From contig NZ_CAKLBP010000003.1 of assembly GCF_920984665.1 (NCBI RefSeq), positions 316,960 to 380,959 of the forward strand: a DNA stretch of 64,000 nucleotides, in the 5' to 3' direction. Numbering within the stretch: position 1 is the stretch's first letter; every line of letters starts with the position of its first letter. The stretch is from Pedobacter sp. Leaf170 (GTDB lineage Bacteria; Bacteroidota; Bacteroidia; Sphingobacteriales; Sphingobacteriaceae). Below, one piece after another: positions 18,686 to 28,071 of the stretch. A model generated the notes under the pieces. That model did not search any database and was not told the DNA's origin. It saw only the letters and a program-made list of their open reading frames with translations. Both the position numbers and the translations under genes were made by a program.

Positions 18686-19969
18686 TTATAAACCTGTTGC
18701 CACCGTTCCTAAACCACGATGTTTAACTAAATTTTCTCTAACTTTTAGATCGCGATATAAACCAATTGGCGATAGCGCTGCATTGGTTCTTAACCTTGAT
18801 TCGGCAACCAAAGCCCTTAAATCGCTACGGAAAGTATGCTGAAGAATTTCCTGCGCAGCAGCAACATCGTTGTTATATTGCGCAGCATTCAGGCTTTTTC
18901 TATCCACCAACAATGCCTGTGTGTAGGCAATCGTAATGGCTTCAACAGATTGCAATAAATCTTCCAGAGGATCTTTAACGTTATGCGAAGCATCAATCAT
19001 CCATCCTAAATCTTTTGCATGATTCATTCCCTTCGCATCCATACCTTCAACCAGTTCGTTAAAAATTAAGAACAATTGATATGGTTTAATGCTACCCGCA
19101 GTTAAATCGTCATCACCGTATTTCGAATCATTAAAGTGGAAACCACCCAACTTGCCTTCCATTAAAAGTAGAGCAACAATTTGCTCAATATTTGCGTTGG
19201 GTAAATGGTGCCCTAAATCAACTAAAGTATATGCTTTACTGCCTAATTTATTAGCGTAAAGTAACGATTGAGCCCAATCTCCAACAGTTGTTGAATAAAA
19301 ATTAGGCTCGAAAGCTTTATATTCAACAAACATTTTCCAATCATCTGGCAAAGCCGAATAAATTTCTTCTAAACTTTCGAGGGTATTTTCGAATGCCTTA
19401 CGAAAATTGAGCTGACCAGGAAAGCAAGAACCATCTGAAAGCCAAACAGTTAAAGCATTTGAACCTAATGCAACGCCCTGCTTAATTACTTCAATATTAT
19501 GTTCAATTGCCTGTTTACGAACAGCCTTGTTTACATTTTGAAGTGAACCAAATTTGTAACTATGCGCACTTCCGGCCTGGTCTTGAAAGGTGTTCGAATT
19601 CATTGCATCGAAAGTTAAGCCATAGCTACTTGCAAGGCTTTTTAATGCCTCTGCATTTTGAGGAATATCCCAGGGTATGTGTAAAGATATTGCGCCACTT
19701 GCACCATTTAAGGCATGTAGCAAACCAACGTCTTCAATCTTTTCTTCTATTGTTCTTGGCTCACCGCCCGTTATTGCGAAACGACCAAAACGAGTTCCAC
19801 CGGTACCTAATGCCCAACTCGGTATGGCAATTTGAAAATCGACCAATTTCTGGATGACGCTTTCTAAATCAACATGACTCCATTCTTCTTTTAAAAAATT
19901 AAGCTTACGCTGATGCGAGGTTAAAAGGGCATCATTGTGTTTTTCTATATGGTTCTGCTCAATATTCAT
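18686..19969 (-). CDS. rhaI: L-rhamnose isomerase (RhaI type)
   Basis: Converts L-rhamnose to L-rhamnulose. The 427 aa protein belongs to the Pseudomonas stutzeri-type sugar isomerases, not the E. coli RhaA type. It is a metal-dependent TIM barrel; 'VDLGHHLPNANIEQIV' and 'GGFHFNDSKYGDDDL' carry probable metal ligands. The N-terminal 'IAIPSWALGTGGTRFGRF' is characteristic. Gene order transporter, aldolase, isomerase, kinase supports the role. Confidence 0.9.
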   Translation of the reverse strand: MNIEQNHIEKHNDALLTSHQRKLNFLKEEWSHVDLESVIQKLVDFQIAIPSWALGTGGTRFGRFAITGGEPRTIEEKIEDVGLLHALNGASGAISLHIPWDIPQNAEALKSLASSYGLTFDAMNSNTFQDQAGSAHSYKFGSLQNVNKAVRKQAIEHNIEVIKQGVALGSNALTVWLSDGSCFPGQLNFRKAFENTLESLEEIYSALPDDWKMFVEYKAFEPNFYSTTVGDWAQSLLYANKLGSKAYTLVDLGHHLPNANIEQIVALLLMEGKLGGFHFNDSKYGDDDLTAGSIKPYQLFLIFNELVEGMDAKGMNHAKDLGWMIDASHNVKDPLEDLLQSVEAITIAYTQALLVDRKSLNAAQYNNDVAAAQEILQHTFRSDLRALVAESRLRTNAALSPIGLYRDLKVRENLVKHRGLGTVATGL

Positions 19970-20231
19970 TATTTATTCGGTTATACAGTTTTAAAAAACT
20001 GAGGTTAGGTTAATGTATTATTTTATTTCACCCGTGGTGAAAATTAATCATTTTAAAAGTTATTTCGGCCCGCAATGAGCTACGGGCACTTGAAACAACT
20101 TACTAAAACTAAATTAAAGAACTTTATCAGTCTGTGATGACACAAGCCGATTATATTTTCCCTGTTTTGGCCTGTGAAGACACAGACCAAGGCTTGCAGT
20201 GAACTCAGTATTTTCAAAACACTTTGAAAAT

Positions 20232-22352
20232 CTATCTTACAAATGCCATAGCAACACCGCCATCAACATTTAAAACGTTTCCTGTTGATTTATGCAATAA
20301 GCCACCAACAAAGGCGAAACATGCATTTGCAATATCATCAGGCAAAATAATTTGATTTAACAAAGTACGTTTTGCATAATAAGCGGGCAATTCAGCAACA
20401 GTTATACCATAAGCTTTTGCACGGCCTTCAGCCCAGCCGCCTGCCCAAATGTTACTATCGCTAATTACAGCATCAGGATTTACTACATTAACACGGATGT
20501 TATCTGCACCAAGTTCTGCTGCATTTAATCTGCTTAAATGAAGTTGTGCAGCTTTAGCACTTCCGTAACCTGCGTTATTCGGTCCGCTAACTAGAGCATT
20601 TTTACTAACAATGTTGATGATATCGCCACCAATCGCCTGTTTTTGCATGGTGTTTGTAGCAGCTTGTGTAATAAAGAACTGGCCTTTAACTAAAACATCA
20701 TAAAGTAAATCCCAGTCTTTTTCGGTATGGTCGGCAATGGTTTTTGAAATGGATAAACCTGCATTGTTTACAATAATATCTACACCACCAAAAGCCAATG
20801 CTGCAGCATCAAAAGCAGCTTTAATATCGTCTTCGCTGGTTACATTTAAAATCGCCGTTGCGTAAGAGTCTTTACCAAACTGCGCTTTAAACTCCTCTCC
20901 GGCTGCTTCCAAACGTTCGGCGTTCATGTCGTTTAAAATCACTACACCACCTTCAGCAACAAACTTTTTCGCGATAGCTTTACCAATACCACCTGCACTA
21001 CCTGTAATTAAGGCAATTTTACCGGTTAAAGGTTTTGGTTTCGGCATACGCTGAAGTTTCGCTTCTTCTAGCAACCAGTATTCTATGTTGAAAGCTTCTT
21101 GATGTGGTAACGAAGTGTATTCAGAAACCGCTTCCGCACCTTTCATTACGTTAATTGCATTGGTGTAAAATTCGGCAGCAACGCGGGCGGTTTGTTTATC
21201 TTTCGAAAAAGTAAACATGCCAATACCTGGATATAAAATTACAACCGGATTGGTATCACGAATCGCCGGACTATTTGAATGCTTGCAGTTTTCATAATAA
21301 TCGGTATACATTTTTCTATAAGCCTCAAAAGCAGGCTCCAAAGTTTCTTTTAAAGCTTTTGTATTCGATAAATCTGCATCAGGTGCTAAAGTTAAAACCA
21401 AAGGACTGATTTTAGTTCTTAAAAAGTGATCCGGACAACTTGTACCCATTGGCGCAAGTCGGGATAAATCATTCGAATTAATAAATTCCAATACCCGAAC
21501 ATCATCAGTAAAATGACCAATCATGTGTTGTTTAGAAGAACATAAACCACGTAAAATCGGTGCTAAAGTTGCAGCTTGTTTTTTACGCTTATCGGCCTCA
21601 GCACTAGCTATTTTCTGTCCGCCAAAGACCGGAGCTTTTTTGCCGTAGTTTTCTTCAAGATAAGCTGAGCAAATTTCGATAACATCTAAAGTATTTACAT
21701 AACTTTCGTAAGCGGTATCGCCCCAGGTAAATAAACCATGAGAACCCAACATAATACCACGAATGCTCGGATTTTCGTCTAAACATTTTTTCAATGTTAA
21801 GCCTAACTCAAATCCTGGTTTTTTCCACTCCACCCAACCAATTGTGCCCCCAAATAATTCTTCAGTAATTTTTTTACCATCTTTTGCAGCAGCAATTGCA
21901 ATTGCAGCATCCGGATGTAAGTGGTCGATATGTGCAAATGGTAAAAAGCCATGTAAAGGTGTATCGATAGATGGCGCTTTTGAGCTTAAATCGAAGATAC
22001 AGTGATTAAACAATTCCACCATTTCATCTTCATGTTCTACTCCACGGTAAATATTTTTTAAGCTTCTTAATCTATCCACATAAAGGGCAGCTAAACCACT
22101 TTTTTTAAGTGTTCCTAAATCTCCACCAGAGCCTTTAACCCACATTACTTCAGTTTCCGAACCTGTTAATGGGTCTTTTTCTAACAACTTGCAGGAAGTA
22201 TTTCCGCCGCCATAATTGGTTAAACGTAAATCGGCACCTAATAAGTTTGAACGATAAATAAGCAATGCAACTTCATCTCCAGCCAGTTTAGCGGCTTCTT
22301 CCTCGTTCCATAAGTAACTAACGTGTTTATAATTTTTAGTATCTACTGACAT
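20232..22352 (-). CDS. Bifunctional rhamnulose-1-phosphate aldolase / short-chain dehydrogenase
   Basis: A 706 aa fusion. Residues about 15-400 are a class II aldolase domain that cleaves L-rhamnulose 1-phosphate to DHAP and L-lactaldehyde (catalytic His region 'HGFLPFAHIDHLHPDAAI'). Residues about 435-706 are a Rossmann SDR with 'ALITGSAGGIGKAIAKKF' and catalytic 'YGSAKAAQLHL' that oxidises the L-lactaldehyde. The same architecture is known from RhaEW proteins. It lies 25 bp after rhaT. A 262-bp gap to rhaI contains repeat remnants (TCTGTG..CACAGA). Confidence 0.93.
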   Translation of the reverse strand: MSVDTKNYKHVSYLWNEEEAAKLAGDEVALLIYRSNLLGADLRLTNYGGGNTSCKLLEKDPLTGSETEVMWVKGSGGDLGTLKKSGLAALYVDRLRSLKNIYRGVEHEDEMVELFNHCIFDLSSKAPSIDTPLHGFLPFAHIDHLHPDAAIAIAAAKDGKKITEELFGGTIGWVEWKKPGFELGLTLKKCLDENPSIRGIMLGSHGLFTWGDTAYESYVNTLDVIEICSAYLEENYGKKAPVFGGQKIASAEADKRKKQAATLAPILRGLCSSKQHMIGHFTDDVRVLEFINSNDLSRLAPMGTSCPDHFLRTKISPLVLTLAPDADLSNTKALKETLEPAFEAYRKMYTDYYENCKHSNSPAIRDTNPVVILYPGIGMFTFSKDKQTARVAAEFYTNAINVMKGAEAVSEYTSLPHQEAFNIEYWLLEEAKLQRMPKPKPLTGKIALITGSAGGIGKAIAKKFVAEGGVVILNDMNAERLEAAGEEFKAQFGKDSYATAILNVTSEDDIKAAFDAAALAFGGVDIIVNNAGLSISKTIADHTEKDWDLLYDVLVKGQFFITQAATNTMQKQAIGGDIINIVSKNALVSGPNNAGYGSAKAAQLHLSRLNAAELGADNIRVNVVNPDAVISDSNIWAGGWAEGRAKAYGITVAELPAYYAKRTLLNQIILPDDIANACFAFVGGLLHKSTGNVLNVDGGVAMAFVR

Positions 22353-22377
22353 TGTAGTATATATTTATTTTTAAATT

Positions 22378-23472
22378 TTATGCTTTAATTGAATTACCAT
22401 AGCCAACAATCAGAACGGATACAATAATGGTTAAAATACCGGCAAGGATAGTCATCATCGTTTTCTTAGATACGCCTTTCCATTCTTTTAATATTAAGCC
22501 CCAAACGTTGGCAATTAATATGATAAAGGCCATGTGTAATATCCATGAGCTGGCACCATTACCCATTTTACTTTCGCCCATACCGTAAAAAAAGAATTGT
22601 AAAAACCAGGTTGTTCCGGCTAATGCCGAAAAAATATAATTTTTTAATAGTGGCGTACTTGCTTTGGTATAATCGCCAAAAGTTTTATTTCTGGCATTTA
22701 AAATCATACACCATATAAAGTTTGTTGTTAAGCCACCCCAAAGCACAACCACATACGTTACATTATTTTGGAAGAGAAAATTTCCTGTTTCTGATGGATT
22801 TGCGGCTTTCCAGATTTCATTTGCTGCATCAGCCATTGGTTTTCCGGCCTCAATACCAAAATTAAAGCAGGCACTTAAAACGCCAGACACAATTCCAACA
22901 AATAAACCCAAACCAAACTTAAATTCGGTTTTTACCTCCATACCATGCGGGTCTGTAACATCGGCTTTTATCTCTTTCTCTTTCATCATCCCGGCTTTGC
23001 CGCAAATAATAATACCAATAACACAAACAAGCAAACCCAGAAGAACCATTCTTCCCCAATCTGTATGGATAAACATGCTGAAAATATCTTTACCTTCCTG
23101 AGGGAAAAAATCGAAATAAATTGATGGTAAAATTGAGCCGAGCACCATACAAAGGCCCAGAATGATGCTACTACCTAACGAAACGCCTAAATACCGAACG
23201 CCCAAACCGTATGTTAAACCGCCAATTCCCCACAATATGCCGAAGAAATAAGTTAGCCATAAAATACTCCCGCTTGTGCTGGCAATAATGTCGGTAAAGT
23301 TTGGAATGGTTAAAAATGCTGCCAAAGGCGGAACAATTAACCACGAAAATATTCCGCCAACTATCCAATAACTTTCCCAGGCCCAGCCTTTAACTTTTTT
23401 ATAAGGGATATAAAAACTGCCGGAGGCAAAACCGCCGATAAAATGGAATATTACACCTAAAATTGCTTGCAT
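22378..23472 (-). CDS. rhaT: L-rhamnose/H+ symporter
   Basis: Proton-driven L-rhamnose uptake across the inner membrane. The protein aligns by eye along its length with E. coli RhaT, for example 'SFYIPYKKVKGWAWESYWIVGGI', 'LWGIGGLTYGLGVRYLG', 'WFLQFFFYGMGESKMG' and 'SWILHMAF'; ten TM segments. The frame is open to an ATG at 23517, but that codon overlaps a -7 promoter box. ATG at 23472 (MQAILGVIFHFIGG) gives the family N-terminus and 364 aa. Confidence 0.94.
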   Translation of the reverse strand: MQAILGVIFHFIGGFASGSFYIPYKKVKGWAWESYWIVGGIFSWLIVPPLAAFLTIPNFTDIIASTSGSILWLTYFFGILWGIGGLTYGLGVRYLGVSLGSSIILGLCMVLGSILPSIYFDFFPQEGKDIFSMFIHTDWGRMVLLGLLVCVIGIIICGKAGMMKEKEIKADVTDPHGMEVKTEFKFGLGLFVGIVSGVLSACFNFGIEAGKPMADAANEIWKAANPSETGNFLFQNNVTYVVVLWGGLTTNFIWCMILNARNKTFGDYTKASTPLLKNYIFSALAGTTWFLQFFFYGMGESKMGNGASSWILHMAFIILIANVWGLILKEWKGVSKKTMMTILAGILTIIVSVLIVGYGNSIKA

Positions 23473-23514
23473 AAAACTGGTTTTATATTTGGTTTTCGAA
23501 TGTATAGATAGATT

Positions 23515-23522
23515 CAAACTTA
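23515..23522 (-). promoter_or_regulatory. rhaT operon promoter -7 box
   Basis: TAAGTTTG on the minus strand matches TAnnTTTG exactly. The start of transcription would be near 23508, about 36 nt before the rhaT ATG chosen here. A good -33 TTTG is not visible, as expected for an activator-dependent promoter. Confidence 0.6.
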
Positions 23523-23549
23523 ACTGTTATGTACTGTTATGGCAGTTAC
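23523..23549. promoter_or_regulatory. Candidate GntR operator in the rhaT/gntR intergenic region
   Basis: Two direct copies of ACTGTTATG, exactly 10 bp apart (23523-23531 and 23533-23541), run into GCAGTTACGG. The second copy and the following bases form ACTG-TTATGG-CAGT. The site lies upstream of the rhaT -7 box and upstream of the plus-strand TATATTTG box at 23572-23579, so one regulator could control both directions. Confidence 0.5.
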
Positions 23550-23599
23550 GGTTAAATAAGAATGTGTTTGCTATATTTGGGAAATATAAGGCCGAAACC

Positions 23600-24631
23600 G
23601 TGAAATCTGAAGATTTATTAAGTCACATTATTATTGATGAATATTCTGCAACCCCAAAATATAAGCAGTTAGTTAATGCAATTTTGTATGCAATAGAAAT
23701 CGGCAAAATTGAAAAAGGCAACCTTTTACCCTCGATAAATGAGTTGAGTTTTGCTTTAGAAATATCGAGAGATACGGCCGAAAAAGGTTACAGAAGGCTG
23801 CGTAAATTAGGTGTAATTGAGTCGATTCCGGGAAAAGGCTATTTTGTAATTAACACAGATTTTTCCAGAAAACTTAAAATCTGCTTGCTTTTTAACAAGC
23901 TTAGCACGCACAAAAAAATCATTTACGATTCGTTTAGTAAAGCGATTGGTGAAAGTGCAGCAATAGATTTATACGTTTATAACAATGATTTTACACTTTT
24001 CAGAAGCTTACTAAACGCAAAAAAAGATGATTACACTCATTATGTAATTATTCCACATTTTAACGAAGGCGATGAGAAGGCTCAAGATATTATTAATACA
24101 ATCCCAAGGGAAAAATTAATAATTTTAGATAAGTTGCTGCCAGGAATTTCGGGTGATTACGCTGCAGTTTATGAAAATTTTGCACTTGATATTTACAATG
24201 CTTTAGAACAGGCGCTCACACCGCTTTCAAAATACAATACTTTAAAAATTATTTTCCCAAAGGGAAGTTATTTTCCCAGAGAAATATTAGATGGCTTTTA
24301 CAGATTTTGTCAGCAATATGCATTTGAACCCAAGGTAGTAGATAAAATTGCTGATGAAGCAATTAATGAAGGCGAAGTTTATATAAGCTTGATGGAAGAT
24401 GATTTGGTTTATCTTATCGAAAAGATTATTTCACAAAAACTGGAAGTAGGCCAGGATGTTGGGGTAATTTCTTACAATGAAACACCCTTGAAAAGAATCA
24501 TATTGAATGGCATCACCACAATTTCTACTGATTTTGCCATGTTAGGCACCGAAACCGCGAATTGCATTTTAAATAATATTGTAGGTAAAGTTCAGGTTCC
24601 GTTTTATTTGAATTTGAGAAAGTCGTTATAG
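23600..24631 (+). CDS. GntR family transcriptional regulator of the rhamnose genes
   Basis: An N-terminal GntR winged helix ('PKYKQLVNAILYAIEIGKIEKG', 'SINELSFALEISRDTAEKGY') is followed by a LacI-like periplasmic-binding-protein ligand domain (about residues 90-340). The frame is open from 23489, but GTG at 23600 lies 20 nt after a consensus -7 box (TATATTTG, 23572-23579) and gives 343 aa with a family-like N-terminus. It is transcribed divergently from rhaT and probably senses L-rhamnose or an intermediate. Confidence 0.85.
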   Translation: MKSEDLLSHIIIDEYSATPKYKQLVNAILYAIEIGKIEKGNLLPSINELSFALEISRDTAEKGYRRLRKLGVIESIPGKGYFVINTDFSRKLKICLLFNKLSTHKKIIYDSFSKAIGESAAIDLYVYNNDFTLFRSLLNAKKDDYTHYVIIPHFNEGDEKAQDIINTIPREKLIILDKLLPGISGDYAAVYENFALDIYNALEQALTPLSKYNTLKIIFPKGSYFPREILDGFYRFCQQYAFEPKVVDKIADEAINEGEVYISLMEDDLVYLIEKIISQKLEVGQDVGVISYNETPLKRIILNGITTISTDFAMLGTETANCILNNIVGKVQVPFYLNLRKSL

Positions 24632-24967
24632 ATTTTGTAGAGAAGCGTATGAGTTTTCCCGCAGATTTACGCAGATTTCTTTCGCAGATTTAAAATGATT
24701 TTTTTCTTTTTTCCTCATCCGCGAAAATCTGCGAACCTTATCTTTTTAAATCTGCGGAAGAATAAGCAGGTAAACCGTCCTTCGATTACACAGATTTACG
24801 CTGATTTCTATAGCAAACTTAAAATGATTTTTTCCTTTTTTTCCTTATCCGCGAAAATCTGCGAACCTTATCCTTTTTAATCTGCGGGAGAATAAGCCTC
24901 AAACACCTTCCATTACAGATGTTGAAATTTAACAATGTTAAAAACACATTAAAAATTTTTAATTGTA
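24632..24967. repeat. Two copies of a CGCAGATTT-type repeat
   Basis: Two tandem units of about 127 bp (about 24655-24770 and 24785-24898) share 'CAGATTTACGC', 'AAAATGATTTTTTC', 'CCGCGAAAATCTGCGAACC' and 'AATCTGCGG..AGAATAAGC'. Each unit pairs CGCAGATTT with AAATCTGCG and can fold. Open frames across it are repeat translations. Nothing else is seen before araB except the inverted repeat listed separately. Confidence 0.75.
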
Positions 24968-25000
24968 AATAAATAAACGTTAATTAGACATTTATTTATT
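24968..25000. promoter_or_regulatory. Inverted repeat directly upstream of araB
   Basis: AATAAATAAA (24968-24977) and TTTATTTATT (24991-25000) are a perfect 10-bp inverted repeat around a 13-nt spacer, ending three bases before the araB ATG. It could be an operator for an arabinose regulator or an mRNA hairpin at the translation start. The function is inferred from position. Confidence 0.5.
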
Positions 25001-25003
25001 GTT

Positions 25004-26704
25004 ATGAGCACAGCAAACTATGTAATCGGTGTAGATTACGGGACAGATTCTGTCCGTTCGGTTTTGGTTGATACCGCCAACGGAAAGGAAATTTCTTCTT
25101 CCGTTTTTCTTTATCCAAGATGGCAGAAAGGTTTATATTGTAAACCATCACTTAACCAATTCAGACAACATCCTTTGGATTATATTGAAGGATTAACCCA
25201 TACCATTAAAGATTGTATTTCGAAGGCGGGCGGAGATTCTATCGCTGCACTTGTTAAAGGAATATCTGTAGACACTACAGGTTCAAGCCCGGTTGCGGTA
25301 GATGAAACTGGCACTCCATTAGCTTTGAAGGCAGAATTTTCCGAAAATCCAAATGCAATGTTCGTGTTATGGAAAGACCATACATCGGTTAAAGAAGCTG
25401 CAGAAATTAACAATCACGCTAAAAAATTTGATGTAAACTACCTAAAATACGTTGGTGGCACTTATTCGTCTGAATGGTTTTGGGCAAAATTACTTCACAT
25501 ATTAAGAACCGATAAACAAATTAAAAACAGTACCGTTTCATGGGTTGAGCATTGCGATTGGATTCCATTTTTACTTTGCGGAAATACCGATGTAAAGGAA
25601 ATGAAACGCAGTCGATGTGCTGCCGGGCATAAAGCTTTATGGGCTGAAGAATTTAATGGACTTCCGCCTGAAAATTTCTTTCAATCTTTAGATCCTGTAC
25701 TTAAAGGTTTCCGCGATAAACTTTTTACAGATACTTATACATCAGATGTATCAGCTGGTAATTTAAGTCCCGAATGGGCTGAAAAATTGGGTTTAAGTAC
25801 CAGTGTTGTAATCGGTGTAGGTGCTTTTGATGCGCACATGGGCGCTGTGGGAGGGCAAATTGAGCCTTATTACCTTAGCAAGGTTATGGGCACAAGTACC
25901 TGCGATATTCTTGTTGCACCCAACACAGATATGGAAGGCAAGTTAATTAACGGTATTTGCGGACAGGTTAACGGCTCCGTTATTCCGGGCATGGCAGGTT
26001 TAGAGGCAGGTCAATCGGCTTTTGGAGATGTTTATGCATGGTTTAAAAAACTGATTAGCTGGCCACTCGATAATTTATTAACCGAATCTAGCTTAATTGA
26101 TGAGCAAACAGCAATTGCGTTAAAAGAAGAACTTGAACATAAAATTATAGCTACACTAAGCAAACAAGCTGCAGAATTACCAAACGAAGATTACGCAGAG
26201 TTAGCAATTGATTGGCTAAACGGAAGAAGAACGCCAGATGCAAATCAGGAGTTAAAAGGTGCAATAACCGGTTTAGGTTTGGGTACAGATGCGCCAAGGT
26301 TTTTCAGAGCTTTAGCCGCCGCTACTTGTTTTGGTGCCAAAGCCATTGTAGAAAGATTTAAAGATGAAGGTGTTCCGGTTAAAGGCATTATTGGCATTGG
26401 TGGCGTTGCTAAAAAATCGCCTTATATTATGCAAATGATGGCTGACGTATTAGAAATGCCAATTCGTATACACCGTTTTGAGCATACTTGTGCATTAGGT
26501 GCGGCCATGTTTGCAGCGGTAGCGGCCGGCCTTTACCCTGATGTAGAAACTGCTATGAATGCAATGGGAACCGGATTTGAAAAGGAATATAAGCCAAATA
26601 TCAAAACTCAAAAGCTTTACCGTCAGCACTATCAGCAATATTTAGGCTTAGGCAGATACCTCGAAAAATACAACAAGAAGGATGTAAAACCATATATATC
26701 ATGA
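25004..26704 (+). CDS. araB: L-ribulokinase
   Basis: Phosphorylates L-ribulose to L-ribulose 5-phosphate. The 566 aa FGGY kinase has the AraB-typical N-terminus 'IGVDYGTDSVRSVLVD' and 'VDTTGSSPVAVDETG', a substrate segment 'KVMGSTCDI'-like ('SKVMGTSTCDILVAP'), and 'GIIGIGGVAKKSPYIMQMMAD' in the C-terminal ATPase fold. It overlaps araD by 4 nt (ATGA). Confidence 0.96.
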   Translation: MSTANYVIGVDYGTDSVRSVLVDTANGKEISSSVFLYPRWQKGLYCKPSLNQFRQHPLDYIEGLTHTIKDCISKAGGDSIAALVKGISVDTTGSSPVAVDETGTPLALKAEFSENPNAMFVLWKDHTSVKEAAEINNHAKKFDVNYLKYVGGTYSSEWFWAKLLHILRTDKQIKNSTVSWVEHCDWIPFLLCGNTDVKEMKRSRCAAGHKALWAEEFNGLPPENFFQSLDPVLKGFRDKLFTDTYTSDVSAGNLSPEWAEKLGLSTSVVIGVGAFDAHMGAVGGQIEPYYLSKVMGTSTCDILVAPNTDMEGKLINGICGQVNGSVIPGMAGLEAGQSAFGDVYAWFKKLISWPLDNLLTESSLIDEQTAIALKEELEHKIIATLSKQAAELPNEDYAELAIDWLNGRRTPDANQELKGAITGLGLGTDAPRFFRALAAATCFGAKAIVERFKDEGVPVKGIIGIGGVAKKSPYIMQMMADVLEMPIRIHRFEHTCALGAAMFAAVAAGLYPDVETAMNAMGTGFEKEYKPNIKTQKLYRQHYQQYLGLGRYLEKYNKKDVKPYIS

Positions 26705-27402
26705 GCAACTATCAAGATATAAAAGAGCAGGCCTATGCCGCAAATATGCAATTGCCAAAATTAGGTTTGGTATTGTTTACTTTCGGAAATGTAAGCGCTG
26801 CTGATAGAAATAAAGGCGTTTTCGCCATAAAACCAAGCGGTGTTCCTTACGAAGATTTATCACCAGAAAAAATGGTGATTGTAGATTTTGATGGTAATAC
26901 AGTTGAAGGAAGTTTAAGACCATCATCTGACACCAAAACCCACGCAGTTTTATATAAACACTGGGAAGATGTTGGCGGAATTGTACATACACATTCTACC
27001 TACGGAACGGCTTGGGCACAGGCGCAAAAGGCAATTCCGATTTTTGGAACTACACATGCAGACCATTTAACAGTTGATATTCCATGTGCACCACCTATGG
27101 ACGATGAAATGATTAAAGGTAATTACGAGTACGAAACCGGTTTCCAGATTATGAACCACTTTAAAAATTTGCGCTTAAGCCACAAAGAAGTAGAGATGAT
27201 TCTGGTTGGCAACCACGCTCCTTTTACCTGGGGCAAAACTGCCGACAAAGCGGTTTACAACAGTGCCGTGTTGGAAGCGGTTGCTCAAATGGCTTTGCTT
27301 ACGCAGCAAATCAACCACCAAGCACCAAAACTGAAAGATTCGCTTATTAAAAAGCATTACGACCGCAAACACGGAACTGATGCATATTATGGGCAAGAAT
27401 AA
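26701..27402 (+). CDS. araD: L-ribulose-5-phosphate 4-epimerase
   Basis: Converts L-ribulose 5-phosphate to D-xylulose 5-phosphate, the link to the pentose phosphate pathway. It is a 233 aa class II aldolase-fold enzyme with Zn-binding histidines in 'GGIVHTHSTYGTAWAQ' and the C-terminal His in 'ILVGNHAPFTWG'. Its ATG overlaps the araB stop, so the two are co-translated. Confidence 0.95.
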   Translation: MSNYQDIKEQAYAANMQLPKLGLVLFTFGNVSAADRNKGVFAIKPSGVPYEDLSPEKMVIVDFDGNTVEGSLRPSSDTKTHAVLYKHWEDVGGIVHTHSTYGTAWAQAQKAIPIFGTTHADHLTVDIPCAPPMDDEMIKGNYEYETGFQIMNHFKNLRLSHKEVEMILVGNHAPFTWGKTADKAVYNSAVLEAVAQMALLTQQINHQAPKLKDSLIKKHYDRKHGTDAYYGQE

Positions 27403-28071
27403 TTTTTTGTCATGCTGAGGCACGAAGCATCTGTTTTATAGGTTGCAGATACTTCGTTCCTCAGTATGACAGCAAATTCCTGGGTTGCGGCAAGTATAAA
27501 GATAAATTTGTCCAATTGGTTAGTCTTCTCACCCAACGAAAAAAACAGAGTAAAGATTAAAATAATTTGAAAAGCAATTGTAGTAATACTTAGGGAAAAG
27601 CAGTCCCGCCATTTGCTACAATCTTTTTGTTACTGTCATCCTGAGCTTGTCGAAGGATCTACAAAAAGGATTTTCGCTACTGTCGCGTTTAGGGTTGAAT
27701 GGTTAACTTAAGTAAAATAACCAAATTGAAAAGATGAAATTAGAACCGTACTAAATCATCGCTCTTTAAAGACATGAAGCTTAAAGTTGTCAGTCTGAGC
27801 TTGTCTAAGCATTTAAATAAAGGTCTTCGACAAGCTCAGACTGACAGTTTAAGATATCGGGTTTAAGGTTGAACGATTTACATAAGTAAAATAAACCTGA
27901 TTGCAGTGAGCACGAAAGCCGATTTTTCATCGGCTGAGTAAAACGGAAAGCCTGCCTACCGCAGGCAGGGCTATCGGAACCAATAAAACCGAGCCTGCTT
28001 TTCAAAAAAAAATAAAAATTATCTGTGGAAATACAAACCATAGAAGAGAAACAAAAAATAATATAACAGCA
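27403..28071. repeat. Repeat-rich gap between araD and araA
   Basis: No gene is supported in this 669-bp gap. It contains a hairpin of the TGTCATGCTGAGGCACGAAG type (27409-27471), a single arm TGTCATCCTGAGCTTGTCG (about 27636-27660), a full hairpin TGTCAGTCTGAGCTTGTC / GACAAGCTCAGACTGACA (27788-27846), and a CCTGCCTACCGCAGGCAGG palindrome (about 27951-27970). The arabinose operon is thus split by at least four repeat insertions. Whether araA has its own promoter is not clear. Confidence 0.7.

Noticed and set aside
24695..24880. Frame of 61 codons upstream of araB
   Set aside because: It is a translation of two copies of the CGCAGATTT repeat.
27805..28041. Minus-strand frame of 78 codons between araD and araA
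   Set aside because: It is composed of palindrome arms (NCQSELVEDL is a translated repeat) and has no family features.
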